Below are positions 11,588 to 23,899 of a stretch of 64,000 bases of DNA, one piece after another. The stretch lies in NCBI RefSeq assembly GCF_949987535.1, contig NW_026645882.1, positions 62,001 through 126,000 on the forward strand. Direction: 5' to 3'. A model generated the notes under the pieces. The model was given only the letters and a program-made list of their open reading frames with translations. It was not told where the DNA came from and searched no databases. The stretch's first letter is position 1, and each line of letters opens with the position of its first letter. A program made the position numbers and the translations under genes. The stretch is from Balaenoptera acutorostrata. Its lineage: Eukaryota; Chordata; Mammalia; Artiodactyla; Balaenopteridae.

Positions 11588-13346
11588 AATTTATTTTTAT
11601 AATGGGGTTTAGCTGCTTTTCACGGCTGTGTTTATGCCGCTTTACATCCCCTTGACTCACTTACAGAGAGATATCAATACATAGGTTTGAAGATTCTTAC
11701 TAGTCAGATATATTCTTGTGCGGTGAATAGGGGGTGTTGAGTCCAGTTCACTGAAAAAGGAATAGGTCTTGTCTCTTACATATTGGGTTTATGGAACGGT
11801 ATCTGAGCTAATTTGAAACCCTTGTTTTATGCATCACCCCACCTCACCTTTCCCGTTCAGCAGCCATAGTGTGTTTCCTAAACGTGTGACTCTGTTCTGT
11901 TTTGTAATTCAGTTCAAGTGTAGCGGTTTTTACATTCCCTCTCTAAGTGATATCTTATGATAAGTGTCTTTTTCTGTGTGACTTATTTCACTTAGAATCG
12001 TCGTACCTAAATCCACTCATCGTGCTGCTACTAGCCTTATGACGTGGATTTCATGGCTGAGTGATATTCCATTGTACATGAGGACCACAACTTCTTTATC
12101 CATTTTTCTCTTTCCTAGGATATTTAAGGTGTAATGAAGTGGGGGTTCTTGTCAACAGAGCAGCCCTCAACTTTGGGGTGCCTGTGTCTTGCTGATTTTT
12201 AGTTTTCCCAATTTATACGCCCATGAGTGGAAGTGCCCTATGCTCTCCAAGCTGTGTTTTTTAGATGTTTCAGAACACACCGTACACTTCTCCAGAGTGG
12301 CTGTTGGCAATTTACATCCCACCCATCAGCGTAGCAAGGCTCCCATTTCTCCATGGCCGGTCCTGCATTTCTGGTTTGGACACTTTTTTCCGCATGGCCC
12401 TTTTGCCCGCTGGGAAGCGAGACTTCTTTGGAGCGCTGATTGGCCTTTCCAGGTTGCTTGGTTGGCCAAAAAGGGCGTATGCGTTTTTTCCTGAATATAT
12501 TCAGGAAAAAACGCATACGCCCTTTTTGGCCAAGGGCATCATTGTCCACGTTTTGCCGCTTTTCATGTGCTTTCAAGGCGATTCGAATCTACCTCCTGAA
12601 ATCTGTTTCCTGCAAGTCTGCCTTGCTTTCAAAGCCTCTTCGTTGCCTTCCCTTAATATATTTGTGGACGAGAGGTATCATTTAAAACTCTGCAGGTTTG
12701 TGAATTGCAGGGCCCCTGAGCTCCATTTTTCAACTCGCTTTTTTGGGAGCTGGCCGCAAAAGCGCAGGATTGCTTCAGGCCCTCTTCTGGTTCTGGGGGG
12801 CAGGCTGAGCTTGTGCTTAATTCTTCTTCCTGATGGGAAAATAGAGTGACCTGTGCCTGTCCCAACACCTAGAGCTACTCTCTCATTGGTTCCCCCTCTT
12901 CCCGTTCATCCTCAGGACAAATTGCAACCTGTACGGAACAGGAGGTTAAAGGTGCTGATTCTCCAAGGAGGGAGATGGCTAGTAAATCGGCTGGAATGGC
13001 GAACCCGAGCAAAGGAGATGAGAAATGAGGTGCGTTTTAGAAACCTTTCCCGATCACACGGTGTACCATCTTCTGAGTTTCTCATGCCTGTTTTCGACGT
13101 AGGAAGATGCCCTTGAACCTGGAGATTTGGGACCCATGGGATGGGTACCATGCAGTATTACTTGAAAGGGTCTGCGTTGGCTCACCCAACCTCACCGAAC
13201 CTCTCAGCCCCAAGAGTGTCCAGCCTTATGTCTCAATCAGCTGTGGGTCTAGATATGGTCAATCCAGGTTGCATCACAGCCCCTGAACGAATTTTGTAAG
13301 AATTTCTCTCTCTTTCACTGTCTTTGTTTCACGGGTTTTGAAAAGT
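11588..13346 (-). repeat. Satellite unit 8, 1759 bp
   Basis: Palindrome 12462-12533, perfect. Near-copy of unit 5, without its CCATAGTAC and CTTCATTGCC variants. Confidence 0.93.
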
Positions 13347-15105
13347 AATTTATTTTTATAATGGGGTTTAGCTGCTTTTCACGGCTGTGTTTATGCCGCT
13401 TTACACCCCCTTGACTCACTTACAGAGAGATATCAATACATAGGTTTGAAGGTTCTTACTAGTCAGATATATTCTTGTGCGGTGAATAGGGGGTGTTGAG
13501 TCCAGTTCACTGAAAAAGGAATAGGTCTTGTCTCTTACATATTGGGTTTATGGAACGGTATCTGAGCTAATTTGAAACCCTTGTTTTATGCATCACCCCA
13601 CCTCACCTTTCCCGTTCAGCAGCCATAGTGTGTTTCCTAAACGTGTGACTCTGTTCTGTTTTGTAATTCAGTTCAAGTGTAGCGGTTTTTACATTCCCTC
13701 TAGAAGTGATATCTTATGATAAGTGTCTTTTTCTGTGTGACTTATTTCACTTAGTATCGTCGTATCTAAATCCACTCATCGTGCTGCTACTAGCCTTATG
13801 ACGTGGATTTCATGGCTGAGTGATATTCCATTGTACATGAGGACCACAACTTCTTTATCCATTTTTCTCTTTCCTAGGATATTTAAGGTGTAATGAAGTG
13901 GGGGTTCTTGTCAACAGAGCAGCCCTCAACTTTGGGGTGCCTGTGTCTTGCTGATTTTTAGTTTTCCCAATTTATACGCCCATGAGTGGAAGTGCCCTAT
14001 GCTCTCCAAGCTGTGTTTTTTAGATGTTTCAGAACACACCGTACACTTCTCCAGGGTGGCTGTTGGCAATTTACATCCCACCCATCAGCGTAGCAAGGCT
14101 CCCATTTCTCCATGGCCGGTCCTGCACTTCTGGTTTGGACACTTTTTTCCGCATGGCCCTTTTGCCCGCTGGGAAGCGAGACTTCTTTGGAGCGCTGATT
14201 GGCCTTTCCAGGTTGCTTGGTTGGCCAAAAAGGGCGTATGCGTTTTTTCCTGAATATATTCAGGAAAAAATGCATACGCCCTTTTTGGCCAAGGGCATCA
14301 TTGTCCACGTTTTGCCGCTTTTCATGTGCTTTCAAGGCGATTCGAATCTACCTCCTGAAATCTGTTTCCTGCAATTCTGCCTTGCTTTCAAAGCCTCTTC
14401 GTTGCCTTCCCTTAATATATTTGTGGACGAGAGGTATCATTTAAAACTCTGCAGGTTTGTGAATTGCAGTGCCCCTGAGCTCCAATTTTCAACTCGCTTT
14501 TTTGGGAGCTGGCCGCAAAAGCGCAGGATTGCTTCAGGCCCTCTTCTGGTTCTGGGGGGCAGGCTGAGCTTGTGCTTAATTCTTCTTCCTGATGGGAAAA
14601 TAGAGTGACCTGTGCCTGTCCCAACACCTAGAGCTAGTCTCTCATTGGTTCCCCCTCTTCCCGTTCATCCTCAGGACAAATTGCAACCTGTACGGAACAG
14701 GAGGTTAAAGGTGCTGATTCTCCAAGGAGGGAGATGGCTAGTAAATCGGCTGGAATGGCGAACCCGAGCAAAGGAGATGAGAAATGAGGTGCGTTTTAGA
14801 AACCTTTCCCGATCACACGGTGTACCATCTTCTGGGTTTCTCATGCCTGTTTTCGACGTAGGAAGATGCCCTTGAACCTGGAGATTTGGGACCCATGGGA
14901 TGGGTACCATGCAGTATTACTTGAAAGGGTCTGCGTTGGCTCACCCAACCACACCGAACCTCTCAGCCCCAAGAGTGTCCACCCTTATGTCTCAATCAGC
15001 TGTGGGTCTAGATATGGTCAATCCAGGTTGCATCACAGCCCCTGAAGGAATTTTGTAAGAATTTCTCTCTCTTTCACTGTCTTTGTTTCACGGGTTTTGA
15101 AAAGT
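13347..15105 (-). repeat. Satellite unit 9, 1759 bp
   Basis: Palindrome 14221-14292 with T at 14271. Matches unit 6, plus derived changes shared only with unit 10: the palindrome T and CGTATCTAA near 13763. Confidence 0.93.
14221..14292. repeat. 72-bp palindrome with one C-to-T mismatch (unit 9)
   Basis: The right arm has T at 14271 where other copies have the C of a CpG. Unit 10 carries the same change at 16030 (palindrome 15980-16051), which marks the two units as a recent duplicate pair. Confidence 0.95.
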
Positions 15106-16864
15106 AATTTATTTTTATAATGGGGTGTAGCTGCTTTTCACGGCTGTGTTTATGCCGCTTTACACCCCCTTGACTCACTTACAGAGAGATATCAATACAT
15201 AGGTTTGAAGGTTCTTACTAGTCAGATATATTCTTGTGCGGTGAATAGGGGGTGTTGAGTCCAGTTCACTGAAAAAGGAATAGGTCTTGTCTCTTACATA
15301 TTGGGTTTATGGAACGGTATCTGAGCTAATTTGAAACCCTTGTTTTATGCATCACCCCACCTCACCTTTCCCGTTCAGCAGCCATAGTGTGTTTCCTAAA
15401 CGTGTGACTCTGTTCTGTTTTGTAATTCAGTTCAAGTGTAGCGGTTTTTACATTCCCTCTAGAAGTGATATCTTATGATAAGTGTCTTTTTCTGTGTGAC
15501 TTATTTCACTTAGTATCGTCGTATCTAAATCCACTCATCGTGCTGCTACTAGCCTTATGACGTGGATTTCATGGCTGAGTGATATTCCATTGTACATGAG
15601 GACCACAACTTCTTTATCCATTTTTCTCTTTCCTAGGATATTTAAGGTGTAATGAAGTGGGGGTTCTTGTCAACAGAGCAGCCCTCAACTTTGGGGTGCC
15701 TGTGTCTTGCTGATTTTTAGTTTTCCCAATTTATACGCCCATGAGTGGAAGTGCCCTATGCTCTCCAAGCTGTGTTTTTTAGATGTTTCAGAACACACCG
15801 TACACTTCTCCAGGGTGGCTGTTGGCAATTTACATCCCACCCATCAGCGTAGCAAGGCTCCCATTTCTCCATGGCCGGTCCTGCACTTCTGGTTTGGACA
15901 CTTTTTTCCGCATGGCCCTTTTGCCCGCTGGGAAGCGAGACTTCTTTGGAGCGCTGATTGGCCTTTCCAGGTTGCTTGGTTGGCCAAAAAGGGCGTATGC
16001 GTTTTTTCCTGAATATATTCAGGAAAAAATGCATACGCCCTTTTTGGCCAAGGGCATCATTGTCCACGTTTTGCCGCTTTTCATGTGCTTTCAAGGCGAT
16101 TCGAATCTACCTCCTGAAATCTGTTTCCTGCAATTCTGCCTTGCTTTCAAAGCCTCTTCGTTGCCTTCCCTTAATATATTTGTGGACGAGAGGTATCATT
16201 TAAAACTCTGCAGGTTTGTGAATTGCAGTGCCCCTGAGCTCCAATTTTCAACTCGCTTTTTTGGGAGCTGGCCGCAAAAGCGCAGGATTGCTTCAGGCCC
16301 TCTTCTGGTTCTGGGGGGCAGGCTGAGCTTGTGCTTAATTCTTCTTCCTGATGGGAAAATAGAGTGACCTGTGCCTGTCCCAACACCTAGAGCTAGTCTC
16401 TCATTGGTTCCCCCTCTTCCCGTTCATCCTCAGGACAAATTGCAACCTGTACGGAACAGGAGGTTAAAGGTGCTGATTCTCCAAGGAGGGAGATGGCTAG
16501 TAAATCGGCTGGAATGGCGAACCCGAGCAAAGGAGATGAGAAATGAGGTGCGTTTTAGAAACCTTTCCCGATCACACGGTGTACCATCTTCTGGGTTTCT
16601 CATGCCTGTTTTCGACGTAGGAAGATGCCCTTGAACCTGGAGATTTGGGACCCATGGGATGGGTACCATGCAGTATTACTTGAAAGGGTCTGCGTTGGCT
16701 CACCCAACCACACCGAACCTCTCAGCCCCAAGAGTGTCCACCCTTATGTCTCAATCAGCTGTGGGTCTAGATATGGTCAATCCAGGTTGCATCACAGCCC
16801 CTGAAGGAATTTTGTAAGAATTTCTCTCTCTTTCACTGTCTTTGTTTCACGGGTTTTGAAAAGT
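15106..16864 (-). repeat. Satellite unit 10, 1759 bp (duplicate of unit 9)
   Basis: Palindrome 15980-16051 with T at 16030. Begins like unit 7 (GGGGTGTAGC), then from TACACCCCC at about 15161 onward follows unit 9. Confidence 0.93.
15980..16051. repeat. 72-bp palindrome with one C-to-T mismatch (unit 10)
   Basis: The T at 16030 is shared only with unit 9. Confidence 0.95.
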
Positions 16865-18623
16865 AATTTATTTTTATAATGGGGTGTAGCTGCTTTTCAC
16901 GGCTGTGTTTATGCCGCTTTACATCCCCTTGACTCACTTACAGAGAGATATCAATACATAGGTTTGAAGATTCTTACTAGTCAGATATATTCTTGTGTGG
17001 TGAATAGGGGGTGTTGAGTCCAGTTCACTGAAAAAGGAATAGGTCTTGTCTCTTACATATTGGGTTTATGGAACGGTATCTGAGCTAATTTGAAACCCTT
17101 GTTTTATGCATCACCCCACCTCACCTTTCCCGTTCACCAGCCATAGTGTGTTTCCTAAACGTGTGACTCTGTTCTGTTTTGTAATTCAGTTCAAGTGTAG
17201 CGGTTTTTACATTCCCTCTAGAAGTGATATCTTATGATAAGTGTCTTTTTCTGTGTGACTTATTTCACTTAGAATCGTCGTACCTAAATCCACTCATCGT
17301 GCTGCTACTAGCGTTATGACGTGGATTTCATGGCTGAGTGATATTCCATTGTACATGAGGACCACAACTTCTTTATCCATTTTTCTCTTTCCTAGGATAT
17401 TTAAGGTGTAATGAAGTGGGGGTTCTTGTCAACAGAGCAGCCCTAAACTTTGGGGTGCCTGTGTCTTGCTGATTTTTAGTTTTCCCAATTTATACGCCCA
17501 TGAGTGGAAGTGCCCTATGCTCTCCAAGCTGTGTTTTTTAGATGTTTCAGAACACACCGTACACTTCTCCAGAGTGGCTGTTGGCAATTTACATCCCACC
17601 CATCAGCGTAGCAAGGCTCCCATTTCTCCATGGCCGGTCCTGCATTTCTGGTTTGGACACTTTTTTCCGCATGGACCTTTTGCCCGCTGGGAAGCGAGAC
17701 TTCTTTGGAGCGCTGATTGGCCTTTCCAGGTTGCTTGGTTGGCCAAAAAGGGCGTATGCGTTTTTTCCTGAATATATTCAGGAAAAAACGCATACGCCCT
17801 TTTTGGCCAAGGGCATCATTGTCCACGTTTTGCCGCTTTTCATGTGCTTTCAAGGCGATTCGAATCTACCTCCTGAAATCTGTTTCCTGCAAGTCTGCCT
17901 TGCTTTCAAAGCCTCTTCGTTGCCTTCCCTTAATATATTTGTGGACGAGAGGTATCATTTAAAACTCGGCAGGTTTGTGAATTGCAGTGCCCCTGAGCTC
18001 CATTTTTCAACTCGCTTTTTTGGGAGCTGGCCGCAAAAGCGCAGGATTGCTTCAGGCCCTCTTCTGGTTCTGGGGGGCAGGCTGAGCTTGTGCTTAATTC
18101 TTCTTCCTGATGGGAAAATAGAGTGACCTGTGCCTGTCCCAACACCTAGAGCTAGTCTCTCATTGGTTCCCCCTCTTCCCGTTCATCCTCAGGACAAATT
18201 GCAACCTGTACGGAACAGGAGGTTAAAGGTGCTGATTCTCCAAGGAGGGAGATGGCTAGTAAATCGGCTGGAATGGCGAACCCGAGCCAAGGAGATGAGA
18301 AATGAGGTGCGTTTTAGAAACCTTTCCCGATCACACGGTGTACCATCTTCTGGGTTTCTCATGCCTGTTTTCGATGTAGGAAGATGCCCTTGAACCTGGA
18401 GATTTGGAACCCATGGGATGGGTACCATGCAGTATTACTTGAAAGGGTCTGCGTTGGCTCACCCAACCACACCGAACCTCTCAGCCCCAAGAGTGTCCAC
18501 CCTTATGTCTCAATCAGCTGTGGGTCTAGATATGTTCAATCCAGGTTGCATCACAGCCCCTGAACGAATTTTGTAAGAATTTCTCTCTCTTTCACTGTCT
18601 TTGTTTCACAGGTTTTGAAAAGT
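16865..18623 (-). repeat. Satellite unit 11, 1759 bp
   Basis: Palindrome 17739-17810, perfect. Begins with GGGGTGTAGC. Private TTGTGTGGTG near 16992, TTCACCAGCC near 17133, AGCGTTATG near 17310 and CATGGACC near 17670. GAGCCAAGG near 18285 anticipates type B. Confidence 0.93.
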
Positions 18624-20382
18624 AATTTATTTTTATAATGGGGTTTAGCTGCTTTTCACGGCTGTGTTTATGCCGCTTTACACCCCCTTGACTCACTTAC
18701 AGAGAGATATCAATACATAGGTTTGAAGATTCTTACTAGTCAGATATATTCTTGTGCGGTGAATAGGGGTTGTTGAGTCCAGTTCACTGAGCAAGGAATA
18801 GGTCTTGTCTCTTACATATTGGCTTTATGGAACGGTATCTGAGCTAATTTGAAACCCTTGTTTTATGCATCACCCCACCTCACCTTTCCCGTTCAGCAGC
18901 CATAGTGTGTTTCCTAAACGTGTGACTCTGTTCTGTTTTGTAATTCAGTTCAAGTGTAGCGGTTTTTACATTCCCTCTAGAAGTGATATCTTATGATAAG
19001 TGTCTTTTTCTGTGTGACTTATTTCACTTAGAATCGTCGTACCTAAATCCACTCATCGTGCTGCTACTAGCCTTATGACGTGGATTTCATGGCTGAGTGA
19101 TATTCCATTGTACATGAGGACCACAACTTCTTTATCCATTTTTCTCTTTCCTAGGATATTTAAGGTGTAATGAAGTGGGGGTTCTTGTCAACAGAGCAGC
19201 CCTAAACTTTGGGGTGCCTGTGTCTTGCTGATTTTTAGTTTTCCCAATTTATACGCCCATGAGTGGAAGTGCCCTATGCTCTCCAAGCTGTGTTTTTTAG
19301 ATGTTTCAGAACACACCGTACACTTCTCCAGAGTGGATGTTGGCAATTTACATCCCACCCATCAGCGTAGCAAGGCTCCCATTTCTCCATGGCCTGTCCT
19401 GCATTTCTGGTTTGGACACTTTTTTCCGCATGGCCCTTTTGCCCGCTGGGAAGCGAGACTTCTTTGGAGCGCTGATAGGCCTTTCCAGGTTGCTTGGTTG
19501 GCCAAAAAGGGCGTATGCGTTTTTTCCTGAATATATTCAGGAAAAAACGCATACGCCCTTTTTGGCCAAGGGCATCATTGTCCACGTTTTGCCGCTTTTC
19601 ATGTGCTTTCAAGGCGATTCGAATCTACCTCCTGAAATCTGTTTCCTGCAATTCTGCCTTGCTTTCAAAGCCTCTTCGTTGCCTTCCCTTAATATATTTG
19701 TGGACGAGAGGTATCATTTAAAACTCTGCAGGTTTGTGAATTGCAGTGCCCCTGAGCTCCATTTTTCAACTCGCTTTTTTGGGAGCTGGCTGCAAAAGCG
19801 CAGGATTGCTTCAGGCCCTCTTCTGGTTCTGGGGGGCAGGCTGAGCTTGTGCTTATTTCTTCTTCCTGATGGGAAAATAGAGTGACCTGTGCCTGTCCCA
19901 ACACCTAGAGCTAGTCTCTCATTGGTTCCCCCTCTTCCCGTTCATCCTCAGGACAAATTGCAACCTGTACGGAACAGGAGGTTAAAGGTGCTGATTCTCC
20001 AAGGAGGGAGATGGCTAGTAAATCGGCTGGAATGGCGAACCCGAGCAAAGGAGATGAGAAATGAGGTGCGTTTTAGAAACCTTTCCCGATCACACGGTGT
20101 ACCATCTTCTGGGTTTCTCATGCCTGTTTTCGACGTAGGAAGATGCCCTTGAACCTGGAGATTTGGGACCCATGGGATGGGTACCATGCAGTATTACTTG
20201 AAAGGGTCTGCGTTGGCTCACCCAACCTCACCGAACCTCTCAGCCTCAAGAGTGTCCACCCTTATGTCTCAATCAGCTGTGGGTCTAGATATGGTCAATC
20301 CAGGTTGCATCACAGCCCCTGAACGAATTTTGTAAGAATTTCTCTCTCTTTCACTGTCTTTGTTTCACGGGTTTTGAAAAGT
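18624..20382 (-). repeat. Satellite unit 12, 1759 bp
   Basis: Palindrome 19498-19569, perfect. One of the more divergent units: private GAGCAAGGAATAGG near 18789, TTGGCTTTATGG near 18819, GTGGATGTTGG near 19334, GGCCTGTCC near 19391 and GGCTGCAAAAG near 19788. Confidence 0.93.
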
Positions 20383-22140
20383 AATTTATTTTTATAATGG
20401 GGTTTAGCTGCTTTTCATGGCTGTGTTTATGCCGCTTTACACCCCCTTCACTCACTTAAAGAGAGATATCAATACATAGGTTTGAAGGTTCTTACTAGTC
20501 AGATATATTCTTGTGCGGTGAATAGGGGGTGTTGAGTCCAGTTCACTGAAAAAGGAATAGGTCTTGTCTCTTACATATTGGGTTTATGGAACGGTATCTG
20601 AGCTAATTTGAAACCCTTGTTTTATGCATCACCCCACCTCACCTTTCCCGTTCAGCAGCCATAGTGTGTTTCCTAAACGTGGGACTCTGTTCTGTTTTGC
20701 AATTCAGTTCAAGTGTAGCGGTTTTTACATTCCCTCTCTAAGTGATATCTTAGGATAAGTGTCTTTTTCTGTGTGACTTATTTCACTTAGAATCGTCGTA
20801 CCTAAATCCACTCATCGTGCTGCTACTAGCCTTATGACGTTGATTTCATGGCTGAGTGATATTCCATTGTACATGAGGACCACAACTTCTTTATCCATTT
20901 TTCGCTTTCCTAGGATATTTAAGGTGTAATGAAGTGGGGGTTCTTGTCAACAGAGCAGCCCTAAACTTTGGGGTGCCTGTGTCTTGCTGATTTTTAGTTT
21001 TCCCAATTTATACGCCCATGAGTGGAAGTGCCCTATGCTCTCCAAGCTGTGTTTTTAGATGTTTCAGAACACACCGTACACTTCTCCGGAGTGCCTGTTG
21101 GCAATTTACATCCCACCCATCAGCGTAGCAAGGCTCCCATTTCTCCATGGCCGGTCCTGCATTTCTGGTTTGGACACTTTTTTCCCCATGGCCCTTTTGC
21201 CCGCTGGGAAGCGAGACTTCTTTGGAGCGCTGATTGGCCTTTCCAGGTTGCTTGGTTGGCCAAAAAGGGCGTATGCGTTTTTTCCTGAATATATTCCGGA
21301 AAAAACGCATACGCCCTTTTTGGCCAAGGGCATCATTGTCCACGTTTTGCCGCTTTTCATGTGCTTTCAAGGCGATTCGAATCTACCTCCTGAAATCTGT
21401 TTCCTGCAATTCTGCCTTGCTTTCAAAGCCTCTTCGTTGCCTTCCCTTAATATATTTGTGGACGAGAGGTATCATTTAAAACTCTGCAGGTTTGTGAATT
21501 GCAGTGCCCCTGAGCTCCATTTTTCAACTCGCTTTTTTGGGAGCTGGCCGCAAAAGCGCAGGATTGCTTCAGGCCCTCTTCTGGTTCTGGGGGGCAGGCT
21601 GAGCTTGTGCTTAATTCTTCTTCCTGATGGGAAAATAGAGTGACCTGTGCCTGTCCCAACACCTAGAGCTAGTCTCTCATTGGTTCCCCCTCTTCCCGTT
21701 CATCCTCAGGACAAATTGCAACCTGTACGGAACAGGAGGTTAAAGGTGCTGATTCTCCAAGGAGGGAGATGGCTAGTAAATCGGCTGGAATGGCGAACCC
21801 GAGCAAAGGAGATGAGAAATGAGGTGCGTTTTAGAAACCTTTCCCGATCACACGGTGTACCATCTTCTGGGTTTCTCATGCCTGTTTTCGACGTAGGAAG
21901 ATGCCCTTGAACCTGGAGATTTGGGACCCATGGGATGGGTACCATGCAGTATTACTTGAAAGGGTCTGCGTTGGCTCACCCAACCTCACCGAACCTCTCA
22001 GCCCCAAGAGTGTCCACCCTTATGTCTCAATCAGCTGTGGGTCTAGATATGGTCAATCCAGGTTGCATCACAGCCCCTGAACGAATTTTGTAAGAATTTC
22101 TCTCTCTTTCACTGTCTTTGTTTCACGGGTTTTGAAAAGT
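20383..22140 (-). repeat. Satellite unit 13, 1758 bp
   Basis: Palindrome 21256-21327 with C at 21297. One T is missing from the T-run near 21050. Carries CTCTCTAAGTG like units 5 and 8, GAAGGTTC like units 6, 9 and 10, and private TTAGGATAAG near 20750 and TTTCGCTTTCC near 20900. Confidence 0.93.
21256..21327. repeat. 72-bp palindrome with tip mismatch (unit 13)
   Basis: C replaces A at 21297 (offset 41). This is the same position that mutated to T in unit 36. Confidence 0.95.
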
Positions 22141-23899
22141 AATTTATTTTTATAATGGGGTTTAGCTGCTTTTCACGGCTGTGTTTATGCCGCTTTACAC
22201 CCCCTTGACTCACTTACAGAGAGATATCAATACATAGGTTTGAAGATTCTTACTAGTCAGATATATTCTTGTGCGGTGAATAGGGGGTGTTGAGTCCAGT
22301 TCACTGAAAAAGGAATAGGTCTTGTCTCTTACATATTGGGTTTATGGAACGGTATCGGAGCTAATTTGAAACCCTTGTTTTATGCATCACCCCACCTCAC
22401 CTTTCCCGTTCAGCAGCCATAGTGTGTTTTCTAAACGTGTGACTCTGTTCTGTTTTGTAATTCAGTTCAAGTGTAGCGGTTTTTACATTCCCTCTAGAAG
22501 TGATATCTTATGATAAGTGTCTTTTTCTGTGTGACTTATTTCACTTAGAATCGTCGTACCTAAATCCACTCATCGTCCTGCTACTAGCCTTATGACGTTG
22601 ATTTCATGGCTGAGTGATATTCCATTGTACATGAGGACCACAACTTCTTTATCCATTTTTCTCTTTCCTAGGATATTTAAGGTGTAATGAAGTGGGGGTT
22701 CTTGTCAACAGAGCAGCCCTAAACTTTGGGTTGCCTGTGTCTTGCTGATTTTTAGTTTTCCCAATTTATACGCCCATGAGTGGAAGTGCCCTATGCTCTC
22801 CAAGCTGTGTTTTTTAGATGTTTCAGAACACACCGTACACTTCTCCAGAGTGGCTGTTGGCAATGTACATCCCACCCATCAGCGTAGCAAGGCTCCCATT
22901 TCTCCATGGCCGGTCCTGCATTTCTGGTTTGGACACTTTTTTCCGCATGGCCCTTTTGCCCGCTGGGAAGTGAGGCTTCTTTGGAGCGCTGATTGGCCTT
23001 TCCAGGTTGCTTGGTTGGCCAAAAAGGGCGTATGCGTTTTTTCCTGAATATATTCAGGAAAAAACGCATACGCCCTTTTTGGCCAAGGGCATCATTGTCC
23101 ACGTTTTGCCGCTTTTCATGTGCTTTCAAGGCGATTCGAATCTACCTCCTGAAATCTGTTTCCTGCAATTCTGCCTTGCTTTCAAAGCCTCTTCGTTGCC
23201 TTCCCTTAATATATTTGTGGACGAGAGGTATCATTTAAAACTCTGCAGGTTTGTGAATTGCAGGGCCCCTGAGCTCCATTTTTCAACTCGCTTTTTTGGG
23301 AGCTGGCCGCAAAAGCGCAGGATTGCTTCAGGCCCTCTTCTGGTTCTGGGGGGCAGGCTGAGCTTGTGCTTAATTCTTCTTCCTGATGGGAAAATAGAGT
23401 GACCTGTGCCTGTCCCAACACCTAGAGCTAGTCTCTCATTGGTTCCCCCTCTTCCCGTTCATCCTCAGGACAAATTGCAACCTGTATGGAACAGGAGGTT
23501 AAAGGTGCTGATTCTCCAAGGAGGGAGATGGCTAGTAAATCGGCTGGAATGGCGAACCCGAGCAAAGGAGATGAGAAATGAGGTGCGTTTTAGAAACCTT
23601 TCCCGATCACACGGTGTACCATCTTCTGGGTTTCTCATGCCTGTTTTCGACGTAGGAAGATGCCCTTGAACCTGGAGATTTGGGACCCATGGGATGGGTA
23701 CCATGCAGTATTACTTGAAAGGGTCTGCGTTGGCTCACCCAACCTCACCGAACCTCTCAGCCCCAAGAGTGTCCACCCTTATGTCTCAATCAGCTGTGGG
23801 TCTAGATATGGTCAATCCAGGTTGCATCACAGCCCCTGAACGAATTTTGTAAGAATTTCTCTCTCTTTCACTGTCTTTGTTTCACGGGTTTTGAAAAGT
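22141..23899 (-). repeat. Satellite unit 14, 1759 bp
   Basis: Palindrome 23015-23086, perfect. First unit with CAATGTACAT and GAAGTGAGG, hallmarks of later types A and C; the TGA in GAAGTGAGG closes the long plus-strand frame. Private GTATCGGAGC near 22353 and CTGTATGGAAC near 23482. Confidence 0.93.

Larger units (their letters stand above)
9829..15105. repeat. Higher-order repeat, 5277-bp trimer, second copy (units 7-9)
   Basis: Repeats units 4-6 with few differences, for example the first ~80 bp of unit 7, CCATTGTAC for CCATAGTAC in unit 8, and the palindrome change in unit 9. Confidence 0.88.
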
